The translations under genes were made by a program, and so were the position numbers. DNA of 10,678 nucleotides. Source: W11650 sp963545585 (GTDB lineage: Bacteria; Bacillota; Clostridia; Lachnospirales; Vallitaleaceae). Below the pieces are notes generated by a model. It saw only the letters and a program-made list of their open reading frames with translations. It searched no databases and was not told the origin of the DNA. Below, in pieces: positions 1 to 6,680 of this stretch (the stretch's first letter is position 1; each line of letters opens with the position of its first letter). The DNA is taken from the NCBI GenBank assembly GCA_963545585.1, contig CAUUKX010000074.1, positions 1 to 10,678 of the forward strand, written 5' to 3'.

Positions 1-37
1 GCACTTCGGAACAGTATATTCTTTTTGAAATTACATT

Positions 38-691
38 TTGCGGAAACTCAAGGAGGATACATGGGGATTTTGGGAAGGCTTAGCCGCCGTCAAAAGAGAT
101 GACTTATGGGGCTATATAGATGCTAAGGGCAAAGAAGTAATTGCCTGTCAATATCAAAAGGCGGAGCACTTTTTGGAAGGCTTAACGCTGGTTTCCGATG
201 CGCAACAGTCGTATTATATTGATAAACTTGGCCGAAAGAAGATCACATTAGGCGATATAGCAGACGCTGACTGGTCCTCATTTCATTGGGCAGAAAGGTG
301 GCTGTTATCTGATAAAGAAAGACTAACATATTTTTTAGAAACGAGAGGTTGTTTTTCTAAAGGCGTGGCAATTATTTCTAAGCAGAAAGAAAAAGGACAA
401 AAATATGTCGTAATCAGCAAAGAGGGCAAAACCCTGTCAGCAGAGTATGATATAATATTACCGTTTATCGGCGATTATGCAAGGGTAGGCAGAAGGTTGA
501 ACAATGATTATGATGGGTTTTTAAACTATTCTTGGGGGTGTGTCAACCGTCAAGGCGAGGAAGTGATTCCTTGCCAGTATCTGTATGCTTTTCCTTTTTC
601 CGAGGGACGGGCACTGGTGGCTGAGCGCAGTGGCGATGATGTGCAGCTTAAGTATATCAATTCCAAGGGCGATGTTCTTTTGCCCAAATAA
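38..691 (+). CDS. WG-repeat protein, N-terminus probably missing
   Basis: This 217-residue frame contains degenerate WG repeats: EGLAAV...WGYIDAKGKEVI at residues 14-36, a weaker one near 54-66, one near 108-140, and WGCVNRQGEEVIPCQY with FSEGRALV near 166-196. WG proteins are poorly characterised beta-repeat proteins; no enzymatic role can be given. The start is doubtful. The frame opens with TTG at 38 without a ribosome binding site, an in-frame TGA lies at 26-28, and the protein has no internal Met. The first residues (EDTWGFWEGLAAV) already lie inside a repeat. A good AAGGAGG followed by ATG at 61 is out of frame and leads to only 13 codons. I infer a 5'-truncated or frameshifted gene, but the window edge prevents proof. 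The gene converges on the rpn genes and ends just before a palindromic terminator. Confidence 0.6.
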   Translation: MRKLKEDTWGFWEGLAAVKRDDLWGYIDAKGKEVIACQYQKAEHFLEGLTLVSDAQQSYYIDKLGRKKITLGDIADADWSSFHWAERWLLSDKERLTYFLETRGCFSKGVAIISKQKEKGQKYVVISKEGKTLSAEYDIILPFIGDYARVGRRLNNDYDGFLNYSWGCVNRQGEEVIPCQYLYAFPFSEGRALVAERSGDDVQLKYINSKGDVLLPK

Positions 692-782
692 GGCAGCCCA
701 GTACCACAAAATCCCCCACCAGCAGATTACAGATATCTGCTGGTGGGGGATTTTTACAGTTTTTGGTGGGACTGTTTTTAGC
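675..782. repeat. Direct repeat A, copy 1 (WG-gene tail plus palindrome)
   Basis: This stretch recurs at 2968-3073 in the same orientation with only a few substitutions and a 2-bp length difference. It comprises the last codons of the WG gene (TTCTTTTGCCC), GGCAGCCCAGTA, the 20-bp-stem palindrome, and ACTGTTTTTAGC at the end. The two copies bracket the rpn pair. The sequence between this repeat and the rpn unit (783-847) shows nothing recognisable. Confidence 0.85.
708..754. terminator. Bidirectional intrinsic terminator between WG gene and rpn pair
   Basis: A perfect 20-bp inverted repeat (708-727 against 735-754) has a 7-nt loop. The stem core is CCCCCACCAGCAGAT. A T run (751-755) follows on the + strand and a run of four T follows on the - strand. 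It lies between convergent genes and would stop transcription from both the WG gene and the downstream rpn copy. Confidence 0.85.
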
Positions 783-865
783 AGCCGTCTCCGGCGAGTA
801 AGTTTTTTGACAGTTTCAATCCGCCGAACCAATAGTTTAAAAATGCGGGCAACCAAAACAGTTTT

Positions 866-1117
866 TTACAGCATCAGTCCGGTGACCTTTTGAATATCAT
901 CCAAGGTAAAGCCCATGCATTTCATCTTCTGGGCAATGCTTTGTGTCGCACTTTCACGGCCTTCCGCCCGGCCTTCCGCCCGACCTTCCGCCCGGCCTTC
1001 CGCCCGACCTTCCGCCCGGCCTTTTTCCATTCCTTCTGCCAAAAGATCATCTCGAGCAGTATCGATTGCTTCCGCCCGAATCCGTTCTTCCCATCTCTCT
1101 ATACTGGTTTTACTCAT
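866..1117 (-). CDS. rpnS: RpnS-type internal C-terminal protein of rpn copy 1 (83 residues)
   Basis: Codon 251 of the nuclease gene is an ATG preceded by a strong Shine-Dalgarno: AAAGGAGTCGATTCTATG on the - strand (SD complement at 1125-1132). The 8-nt gap is better than typical for chance sites. In-frame initiation here would give MSKTSIERWEERI... to the shared stop, 83 residues of predicted helix with five GRAE repeats. In E. coli, short C-terminal RpnS proteins made in this way bind and block the full-length nuclease, and four-residue repeats of variable number lie in their dimerisation helix. The match in position, size and repeat type supports the same gene-within-gene toxin-antitoxin design. 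That it is really translated is inference. Confidence 0.65.
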   Translation of the reverse strand: MSKTSIERWEERIRAEAIDTARDDLLAEGMEKGRAEGRAEGRAEGRAEGRAEGRESATQSIAQKMKCMGFTLDDIQKVTGLML

Positions 1118-1867
1118 AGAATCGACTCCTTTCAAAAGGTCAAATAAATCTTCTTTTTCTTCTTTTAAATCATTTCTGGTATTTTCTGTATAAATCAAGA
1201 TGCGCCGGAAAATACTGATAAATGCCGCCGAATCTTCACCGGCTGCCTGATTGATTAAATATAATATTTCAATTAGCTGCTCTAAAAAAGTTCCTCTATC
1301 TTCTAAATATACGGATTGAATTACCTGTAGGTAGCTTTTTAATTCGATATTTTCCGGCAATTTTTGCACCTTGTTTTCTAAGGAAAAATCAAAAAACAAG
1401 GTTTCATACAGCGGTAAATATGCTTTCCACTCATCCGGCAAGTCTTTAAAATATTCCCCCATCTGCGGGTAATTCCATTTGCTTTTACCTTCATAAATCA
1501 CGATCGGTAAAATCGGTGTCAGTTTTTCTTTTTTCGCTAACTGGCTTTCCCAGATATCAACAAAATAACGCAAAATCTGAAAAGGTGTTTTTCGGTCTTT
1601 ATAGCTTTTATGTTCCATCAAAAATAGGACATAAATCGGTTTCCCTATTGCCTGTACTTTAATCAGCAAATCCGATTCCTTTAGCTGAAAGGTTTCACTG
1701 ATAAAGGACGGGTTGATCTCTTCGACAGTCGATAAATCAATTTCTTTGGATAGTTTCTCCGGCAGATAAGTCTGAAGAAAGCTTTCTTTTACCCCTTTGT
1801 CTGCAAAAGTCAACTTAAAAAACTTATCATGCGCCTGATACACGGATGCTTTTTTGGCCTTGGACAT
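866..1867 (-). CDS. rpn: Rpn family recombination-promoting nuclease, downstream copy, five GRAE repeats
   Basis: A 333-residue protein of the Rpn/YhgA-like (PD-(D/E)XK) family, once labelled putative transposase. HDKFFKLTFADKGVKESFLQTYLP at residues 13-36 is the family's N-terminal signature. SDLLIKV (D66) and LMEHKS (E85, K87) give the D...ExK active-site pattern, followed by Q97 and RYFVDIW. Rpn proteins are DNA endonucleases; E. coli members were reported as phage-defence toxins held in check by a C-terminal protein translated from within the same gene. Residues 283-302 are five GRAE repeats before GRES, and the tail MGFTLDDIQKVTGL is the usual Rpn C-terminus. The start has AAAGGA about 8 nt upstream. 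The -10 is kept (1892-1897), but the duplication joint removed the -35, so expression probably comes from the upstream copy. Confidence 0.9.
   Translation of the reverse strand: MSKAKKASVYQAHDKFFKLTFADKGVKESFLQTYLPEKLSKEIDLSTVEEINPSFISETFQLKESDLLIKVQAIGKPIYVLFLMEHKSYKDRKTPFQILRYFVDIWESQLAKKEKLTPILPIVIYEGKSKWNYPQMGEYFKDLPDEWKAYLPLYETLFFDFSLENKVQKLPENIELKSYLQVIQSVYLEDRGTFLEQLIEILYLINQAAGEDSAAFISIFRRILIYTENTRNDLKEEKEDLFDLLKGVDSMSKTSIERWEERIRAEAIDTARDDLLAEGMEKGRAEGRAEGRAEGRAEGRAEGRESATQSIAQKMKCMGFTLDDIQKVTGLML
957..1016 (-). repeat. 12-bp coding repeat array (GRAE x5)
   Basis: Five head-to-tail 12-bp units, CGGCCTTCCGCC or CGACCTTCCGCC on the + strand, encode Gly-Arg-Ala-Glu. From 957 the order of variants is G, G, A, G, A, so the array contains two 24-bp double units (969-992 and 993-1016). 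The other rpn copy has a single unit at 2015-2026. The 48-bp difference equals exactly those two double units. Confidence 0.9.
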
Positions 1868-1923
1868 GGTAGGATTCCTTTCTGTATCTTTATTTTAACC
1901 ATTTTGGCAACCAAAACAGTTTT

Positions 1924-2127
1924 TTACAGCATCAGTCCGGTGACCTTTTGAATATCATCCAAGGTAAAGCCCATGCGTTTCATCTTCTGGGCAATGCTTT
2001 GTGTCGCACTTTCTCGGCCTTCCGCCCGGCCTTTTTCCATTCCTTCTGCCAAAAGATCGTCTCGAGCAGTATCGATTGCTTCCGCCCGAATCCGTTCTTC
2101 CCATCTCTCTATACTGGTTTTACTCAT
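1924..2127 (-). CDS. rpnS: RpnS-type internal C-terminal protein of rpn copy 2 (67 residues)
   Basis: This is the same internal ATG at codon 251 and the same AAAGGAGT Shine-Dalgarno (complement at 2135-2142), 8 nt from the start, as in the other copy. The product would be 67 residues with one GRAE unit and the MGFTLDDIQKVTGL tail. It would be the natural inhibitor of its own nuclease. Because it has one repeat against five in the neighbour, the two short proteins may not cross-pair well. Translation from this site is inferred from sequence only. Confidence 0.65.
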   Translation of the reverse strand: MSKTSIERWEERIRAEAIDTARDDLLAEGMEKGRAEGRESATQSIAQKMKRMGFTLDDIQKVTGLML

Positions 2128-2877
2128 AGAATCGACTCCTTTCAAAAGGTCAAATAAATCTTCTTTTTCTTCTTTTAAATCATTTCTGGTATTTTCTGTA
2201 TAAATCAAGATGCGCCGGAAAATACTGATAAATGCCGCCGAATCTTCACCGGCTGCCTGATTGATTAAATATAATATTTCAATTAGCTGCTCTAAAAAAG
2301 TTCCTCTATCTTCTAAATATACGGATTGAATTACCTGTAGGTAGCTTTTTAATTCGATATTTTCCGGCAATTTTTGCACCTTGTTTTCTAAGGAAAAATC
2401 AAAAAACAAGGTTTCATACAGCGGTAAATATGCTTTCCACTCATCCGGCAAGTCTTTAAAATATTCCCCCATCTGCGGGTAATTCCATTTGCTTTTACCT
2501 TCATAAATCACGATCGGTAAAATCGGTGTCAGTTTTTCTTTTTTCGCTAACTGGCTTTCCCAGATATCAACAAAATAACGCAAAATCTGAAAAGGTGTTT
2601 TTCGGTCTTTATAGCTTTTATGTTCCATCAAAAATAGGACATAAATCGGTTTCCCTATTGCCTGTACTTTAATCAGCAAATCCGATTCCTTTAGCTGAAA
2701 GGTTTCACTGATAAAGGACGGGTTGATCTCTTCGACAGTCGATAAATCAATTTCTTTGGATAGTTTCTCCGGCAGATAAGTCTGAAGAAAGCTTTCTTTT
2801 ACCCCTTTGTCTGCAAAAGTCAACTTAAAAAACTTATCATGCGCCTGATACACGGATGTTTTTTTGGCCTTGGACAT
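1924..2877 (-). CDS. rpn: Rpn family recombination-promoting nuclease, upstream copy, one GRAE repeat
   Basis: A 317-residue near-twin of the downstream rpn gene. The PD-(D/E)XK core is identical (D66, E85, K87, Q97). The proteins differ at Thr7 (Ala in the other), at Arg301 in MKRMGF (Cys in the other), and by 16 fewer residues because it has one GRAE unit (283-286) before GRES. It starts with ATG at 2877 with GAAAGGG 8 nt upstream. A consensus promoter at 2902-2930 serves it. The stop lies 56 bp before the start of the next copy. The length is near that of typical family members, so this is likely the ancestral form and the other the expanded one. Expected role: DNA endonuclease toxin in phage defence, by family; the cellular target here is unknown. 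Confidence 0.92.
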   Translation of the reverse strand: MSKAKKTSVYQAHDKFFKLTFADKGVKESFLQTYLPEKLSKEIDLSTVEEINPSFISETFQLKESDLLIKVQAIGKPIYVLFLMEHKSYKDRKTPFQILRYFVDIWESQLAKKEKLTPILPIVIYEGKSKWNYPQMGEYFKDLPDEWKAYLPLYETLFFDFSLENKVQKLPENIELKSYLQVIQSVYLEDRGTFLEQLIEILYLINQAAGEDSAAFISIFRRILIYTENTRNDLKEEKEDLFDLLKGVDSMSKTSIERWEERIRAEAIDTARDDLLAEGMEKGRAEGRESATQSIAQKMKRMGFTLDDIQKVTGLML

Positions 2878-2901
2878 GGTAGGATCCCTTTCTATATCTT
2901 T

Positions 2902-2930
2902 ATTTTAACCATTTTCAGCAGTTTTGTCAA
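2902..2930 (-). promoter_or_regulatory. Sigma-A promoter of the rpn pair
   Basis: On the - strand there is a perfect -35 TTGACA (2925-2930), a 17-bp spacer, and -10 TAAAAT (2902-2907). Transcription would start near 2895, giving a leader of about 18 nt before the ATG of rpn copy 2. The terminator at 3001-3047 insulates it from the hyd operon. Confidence 0.75.
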
Positions 2931-2967
2931 GAAAATGGATAAGGCCTCGTAAGGAGTAACGCAATCA

Positions 2968-3073
2968 TTCTTTTGCCCGAATAAGGCAGCCCAGTACAGT
3001 AAAATCCCCCACCAGCAGATTACAGATATCCGCTGGTGGGGGATTTTGTTTTTTAGGTAGGACTGTTTTTAGC
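2968..3073. repeat. Direct repeat A, copy 2
   Basis: This copy of 675-782 includes the sequence that in copy 1 is the end of the WG gene (TTCTTTTGCCCGAATAA). No WG coding sequence is visible upstream of it, so it is a relic of a WG-gene 3' end or of a duplication that now flanks the rpn genes. The sequence at 2941-2967 shows no gene. Confidence 0.85.
3001..3047. terminator. Terminator downstream of the hyd operon
   Basis: This is the same palindrome as at 708-754, with arms 3001-3020 and 3028-3047 and one mismatch (C at 3031). A TTTT run lies at each outer edge. It sits about 55 bp beyond the hydA stop and would end the hyd transcript. A smaller 7-bp hairpin (3080-3100) lies just after the hydA stop but lacks a T run. 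Confidence 0.8.
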
Positions 3074-3102
3074 GTTAACTGGCTATTAGCCGCATAGCCA
3101 AG

Positions 3103-4860
3103 CTATACTTTTTCTTTAATATGATAATGGGTATGCAGCAATTGGTGCGCCCGCTCACCCAGCGGTTCGCCGAGAAAAGCCCGGTATAGCTCAATAACTG
3201 CCGGATTTTCGTGCGATTTGCGCAGTTTGGAGTTTCGGTCAATCTCATAGATGGCTTTTTGCCGGGCTTTTAAAATATCGGAATTGCCGTGATGGTAGGG
3301 CTGACCGGCACCGCCGATGCAGCCGCCCGGGCAGGCCATAACTTCAATCGCGTGGAGATTGCGGCGGTTGCCGTCGCGGACTTCTTCCAGCAAAGCTCTG
3401 GCATTGCCCAGCCCATGTGCGATGCCGATGTTGAGCATGAAGCCGTCCACATCAACATGACCGATCCGAATGCCGTCAAAGCCGCGCAGCTGCTCAAATT
3501 CAATCTTTTCCAGCGGATGCTTGGTTCTTAGCTCGTAAGCTGTCCGGACGGCAGCTTCAATGACACCGCCAGTAGAGCCGAAAATCATGCCGGCACCGGT
3601 CGAAATACCAAGCGGATCATCGTATTCCGCATCTTCTAAATCATGGATATCAATATTCATTTGCTGAATCATATGGGCAAACTCCCGGGTAGTGATGACG
3701 ATATCAACATCTGGATTGCCGCCCGGGCAAAACTCGTCTTCATGTGCTTCTTGCTTTTTGGCAAGACAGGGCATTAAAGAAACGACAATCAGGTTTTCTC
3801 GGTCAATGCCAAGCTTTTCGGCAAAGTAGCTCTTGGCGATTGCACCGAACATTTGTTGTGGCGATTTGGCCGAAGATGGAATATGAATCAGTTCCGGGAA
3901 CTGGCTTTCGATGAAATTGACCCAAGCCGGACAGCAGGAGGTCAGAATCGGTAAAGAGCGGTCATCGCCGCCTTTTAGAAAGCAATCCAGCCGGTCTAAA
4001 AGTTCGGCTCCCTCTTCCATAATGGTCAAATCAGCCGAGAAATTGGTATCAAAAACATAATCAAAGCCCATATGCTTTAAAGCGGCAACCATTTTTCCGG
4101 TCATAACGCTGCCGGGTGCTTTGCCGAAGGCCTCGCCCAGCGCCACCCGGACGGCTGGAGCCGTCTGCACAATCACGGTTTTAGTCGGGTCAGCTAAGGC
4201 TGCAAACACTTTATAGGTGTGGTCGTTTTCGGTCAGAGCACCGGTTGGGCAGACGGCCACACATTGGCCGCAGTGGGTGCAGACAGTCTCAATCATCGGC
4301 AGCTCAAAAGCACTGGAGACGACGGCGTTAAAGCCGCGATTAATACCGGACAAAGCACCAACGGTCTGGACATCATTGCACATAGTTTCGCAGCGGCGGC
4401 ACATCACACATTTATCCATATCCCGAATCAGAGAGGGCGAAATATCGACCCGGTAGGTACTCATCGAGGTACCGGAAATGGAATGTCCCCGGAGTGCTAA
4501 TTTCTCGGCCAAGTCCTGAAGCTCGCAGTTGCCGGCCTTGCGGCAGGCCAAACAATCTTTAGGATGATCGGAAATCAGGAGTTCCAAAACCATCCGCCGG
4601 GCTTCCATTACTCGCATATTGTTGGTGATAATCTCCATGCCTTCCGATACCGGTGTAGCACAAGCTGGCGCCAGATTCCGGCGGCCTTTGACCTCAACCA
4701 CGCAGACCCGGCAGGAGGCCGCTTTATTAATCATTTTTGTGTCGTGCAAATCCAAATGACATAAAGTCGGAATCACGATATTTAACGCTTTGGCAGCTTC
4801 CAAAATGGTACTGCCTTCGGGAACGGAAATGGGTTTTCCGTCAATTTTTAAATTAATCAT
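3103..4860 (-). CDS. hydA: [FeFe] hydrogenase catalytic subunit HydA/HndD (NAD-linked, trimeric type)
   Basis: A 585-residue cytoplasmic enzyme that interconverts H2 with protons and electrons. The N-terminal plant-type [2Fe-2S] domain has C34, C50, C53 and C67. The NuoG-like His-Cys3 cluster is H99, C103, C106, C112. Two [4Fe-4S] clusters are C151/154/157/161 and C194/197/200/204. The H-cluster motifs are TSCCPAW (C310 ligand, C309 proton-relay Cys), MPCLAKKQE (C365, K368, E371) and MACPGGCIGGAGQP (C510, C514). The third motif has GGAGQP rather than the common GGGQP. No signal peptide is present and the length equals HndD-type subunits. It is last in the operon, 12 bp after hydB, with AAGGAG 7 nt before ATG. 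With HydB and HydC it should form an NAD(H)/ferredoxin bifurcating or NAD(P)-reducing hydrogenase; the sequence does not decide which. Confidence 0.96.
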   Translation of the reverse strand: MINLKIDGKPISVPEGSTILEAAKALNIVIPTLCHLDLHDTKMINKAASCRVCVVEVKGRRNLAPACATPVSEGMEIITNNMRVMEARRMVLELLISDHPKDCLACRKAGNCELQDLAEKLALRGHSISGTSMSTYRVDISPSLIRDMDKCVMCRRCETMCNDVQTVGALSGINRGFNAVVSSAFELPMIETVCTHCGQCVAVCPTGALTENDHTYKVFAALADPTKTVIVQTAPAVRVALGEAFGKAPGSVMTGKMVAALKHMGFDYVFDTNFSADLTIMEEGAELLDRLDCFLKGGDDRSLPILTSCCPAWVNFIESQFPELIHIPSSAKSPQQMFGAIAKSYFAEKLGIDRENLIVVSLMPCLAKKQEAHEDEFCPGGNPDVDIVITTREFAHMIQQMNIDIHDLEDAEYDDPLGISTGAGMIFGSTGGVIEAAVRTAYELRTKHPLEKIEFEQLRGFDGIRIGHVDVDGFMLNIGIAHGLGNARALLEEVRDGNRRNLHAIEVMACPGGCIGGAGQPYHHGNSDILKARQKAIYEIDRNSKLRKSHENPAVIELYRAFLGEPLGERAHQLLHTHYHIKEKV

Positions 4861-4872
4861 TTGCGTACTCCT

Positions 4873-6663
4873 TTACTTTTTGTCAATCGCATGGAACTTA
4901 CAAGCTGCATAACAAGCGCCGCATTTGATACATTTTTCCGTATCAATGACATGCCGTTGTTTTCTTTCGCCGCTGATACAGCCGACCGGACATTTCCGAG
5001 CGCAGGCGGTACAGCCGATACAATTGATATTGATGATGTAGCGAATCAGTTTTTGGCAGCGGCCGGCTGGGCAGCGATGCTCTTTGACATGGGCGACATA
5101 TTCATCCCAAAAAGAATTTAAGGTTGACAGCACCGGATTGGGCGCAGTCTGCCCCAAGCCGCACAAAGCCGTGTCGCAGATGACCCGGCTCAAGCGCCGA
5201 AGCTCATCTAAGTGACGCATTTCCGCTCTGCCGTCGGTAATCATTTCCAGAAGCTCTAAGAGCCGCCTTGTGCCAATCCGGCAAGGAGTACATTTGCCGC
5301 AGGATTCTTCCTGCGTAAATTCCAGATAAAATTTAGCAACCGCTGGCATACAGTCGGTTTCATCCATAACAATCATACCGCCAGAGCCCATCATCGAGCC
5401 TTTGGCAATCAGATTGTCAAAATCAATCGGTGTATCCAAGTCTTTTTCGGTCAGGCAGCCGCCGGATGGGCCGCCAGTCTGAACCGCTTTAAAACTGTGG
5501 CCGCCTTTGATGCCGCCGCCGATTTCATAAATAACTTCGCGCAAGGTTGTGCCCATTGGCACTTCAATCAGGCCGACATTATTGATTTTGCCGGCTAAGG
5601 CAAAGACCTTGGTGCCGCTGGACTTTTCCGTGCCGATACTTTTAAACCACTGGCTGCCGCGCAGCAAAATAACCGGAATATTGGCCAAAGTTTCAACGTT
5701 ATTGACATTGGTCGGTTTCCCCCAGTAGCCGGATTCGGCTGGGAAGGGCGGCTTGGTTGTCGGTTCACCCCGTTCGCCCTCCATCGAATGGATTAACGCA
5801 GTTTCCTCGCCGCAGACAAAAGCGCCGGCGCCGAAGGACAGGTGGATATCAAAATTAAAATCGGTGCCAAGAATGTTTTGACCCAGCAGACCATATTCTC
5901 TGGCTGAATCAATGGCATCTTGTAGCCGGGTGATGGCCAGCGGATATTCGGCCCGGATATAGACCCGGCCTTCCGCCGCACCGATGGCATAACCGCAGAT
6001 GGCCATAGCTTCTACAATGGAATGGGGGTCGCCTTCTAAGATTGACCGATCCATAAAAGCACCCGGATCACCTTCGTCAGCGTTACAAATCACATATTTT
6101 TCAAGGGACACGGATTTTTTAGCAAACTCCCATTTCAGGCCGGTTAAAAAACCGCCGCCGCCGCGGCCGCGCAAGCCTGAGTCCTTGACGTCGGCAATGA
6201 CCTGATCCCGGGTCATTTCAGTTAAAGCTTTGGCCAGAGCGGCGTAGCCATTGCGGGCAATATATTCCTCAATGTCGTGCGGATCAATAAAGCCGCAGTT
6301 ACGCAAGGCAATCCGTTCCTGTTTTTTGTAAAAGTTCATATGCTTGGAATCGGAAATGGCTTCACCGGTTTTAGGTTCGATAAACAATAAACGATCAACC
6401 TTGTGGCCGCAGAGGATATGGCTCTCAATGATTTCAGCGGCATCCGTCGGTTTGACCTGCGTATAAAAGGTGTTATCCGGCAAAACCTTAACAATTGGCC
6501 CTTTTTCACAAAAGCCAAAGCAGCCGCCCAGCACCACCCGGACATCTTCGGTCAAACCGTGTTTTTTGATTTCTTCTTTCAAGTTTTTGACGATTAAAGC
6601 GGATTCGGATGACAGACAGCCCGTTCCTCCGCAAACCAAAATCTGCATCTTATAGTTTGACAT
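4873..6663 (-). CDS. hydB: Hydrogenase diaphorase subunit HydB/HndC (NuoF-like, FMN and NAD binding)
   Basis: A 596-residue subunit that takes electrons to or from NAD(H) via FMN and is the expected site of flavin-based bifurcation. The N-terminal thioredoxin-like [2Fe-2S] domain has C11, C16, C48 and C52. The NuoF core has the glycine-rich GLRGRGGGGF (163-172) and NADEGDPGAF (194-203) nucleotide and flavin motifs, GAGAFVCGEETAL (278-290), and the [4Fe-4S] ligands C455, C458, C461 and C501. CPAGRC (531-536) precedes the C-terminal ferredoxin domain with C548/551/554/558 and C578/581/584/588. Cys562 (PVGC) is an extra cysteine where Ala is usual. The additional N- and C-terminal cluster domains separate it from plain NuoF of complex I. 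GGGAGG lies 7 nt before ATG; the gap to the upstream gene is 17 bp. Confidence 0.95.
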   Translation of the reverse strand: MSNYKMQILVCGGTGCLSSESALIVKNLKEEIKKHGLTEDVRVVLGGCFGFCEKGPIVKVLPDNTFYTQVKPTDAAEIIESHILCGHKVDRLLFIEPKTGEAISDSKHMNFYKKQERIALRNCGFIDPHDIEEYIARNGYAALAKALTEMTRDQVIADVKDSGLRGRGGGGFLTGLKWEFAKKSVSLEKYVICNADEGDPGAFMDRSILEGDPHSIVEAMAICGYAIGAAEGRVYIRAEYPLAITRLQDAIDSAREYGLLGQNILGTDFNFDIHLSFGAGAFVCGEETALIHSMEGERGEPTTKPPFPAESGYWGKPTNVNNVETLANIPVILLRGSQWFKSIGTEKSSGTKVFALAGKINNVGLIEVPMGTTLREVIYEIGGGIKGGHSFKAVQTGGPSGGCLTEKDLDTPIDFDNLIAKGSMMGSGGMIVMDETDCMPAVAKFYLEFTQEESCGKCTPCRIGTRRLLELLEMITDGRAEMRHLDELRRLSRVICDTALCGLGQTAPNPVLSTLNSFWDEYVAHVKEHRCPAGRCQKLIRYIININCIGCTACARKCPVGCISGERKQRHVIDTEKCIKCGACYAACKFHAIDKK

Positions 6664-6680
6664 GTCTTAGCCTCCCAACC

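Larger units (their letters stand above)
848..1905 (-). repeat. Tandem duplication unit 1 (rpn copy 1, 1058 bp)
   Basis: This unit begins at GGCAACCAAAACAG (848) and ends where the same sequence restarts at 1906. It matches unit 2 (1906-2915, 1010 bp) except for about six substitutions and a 48-bp length difference in the 12-bp repeat array. Such identity, including third codon positions, means a recent duplication or ongoing gene conversion. Confidence 0.9.
1906..2915 (-). repeat. Tandem duplication unit 2 (rpn copy 2, 1010 bp)
   Basis: This is the second, promoter-proximal unit. It starts with the same GGCAACCAAAACAG as unit 1 and the match ends at AACCATTTT (2915), after which only this copy continues into a natural -35 region. 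There is no terminator between the two units, so one transcript can cover both genes. Confidence 0.9.

Noticed and set aside
521..856. 111-codon - strand frame across the WG tail and palindrome
   Set aside because: It is antisense to the WG gene and passes through the terminator hairpin; no start signal.
957..1016. Possible CRISPR-like array
   Set aside because: Units are 12 bp with no spacers and lie in frame inside a coding sequence.
890..1193. + strand frames with FRPAFRPT or ARPSARPS repeats opposite the rpn copies
   Set aside because: They are antisense shadows of the 12-bp GRAE array; no ribosome binding site, and the - strand frame is a clear Rpn protein.
3080..3100. Hairpin TGGCTAT/ATAGCCA just after hydA as the main terminator
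   Set aside because: It has no T run; the 20-bp-stem palindrome at 3001-3047 is a far better terminator.
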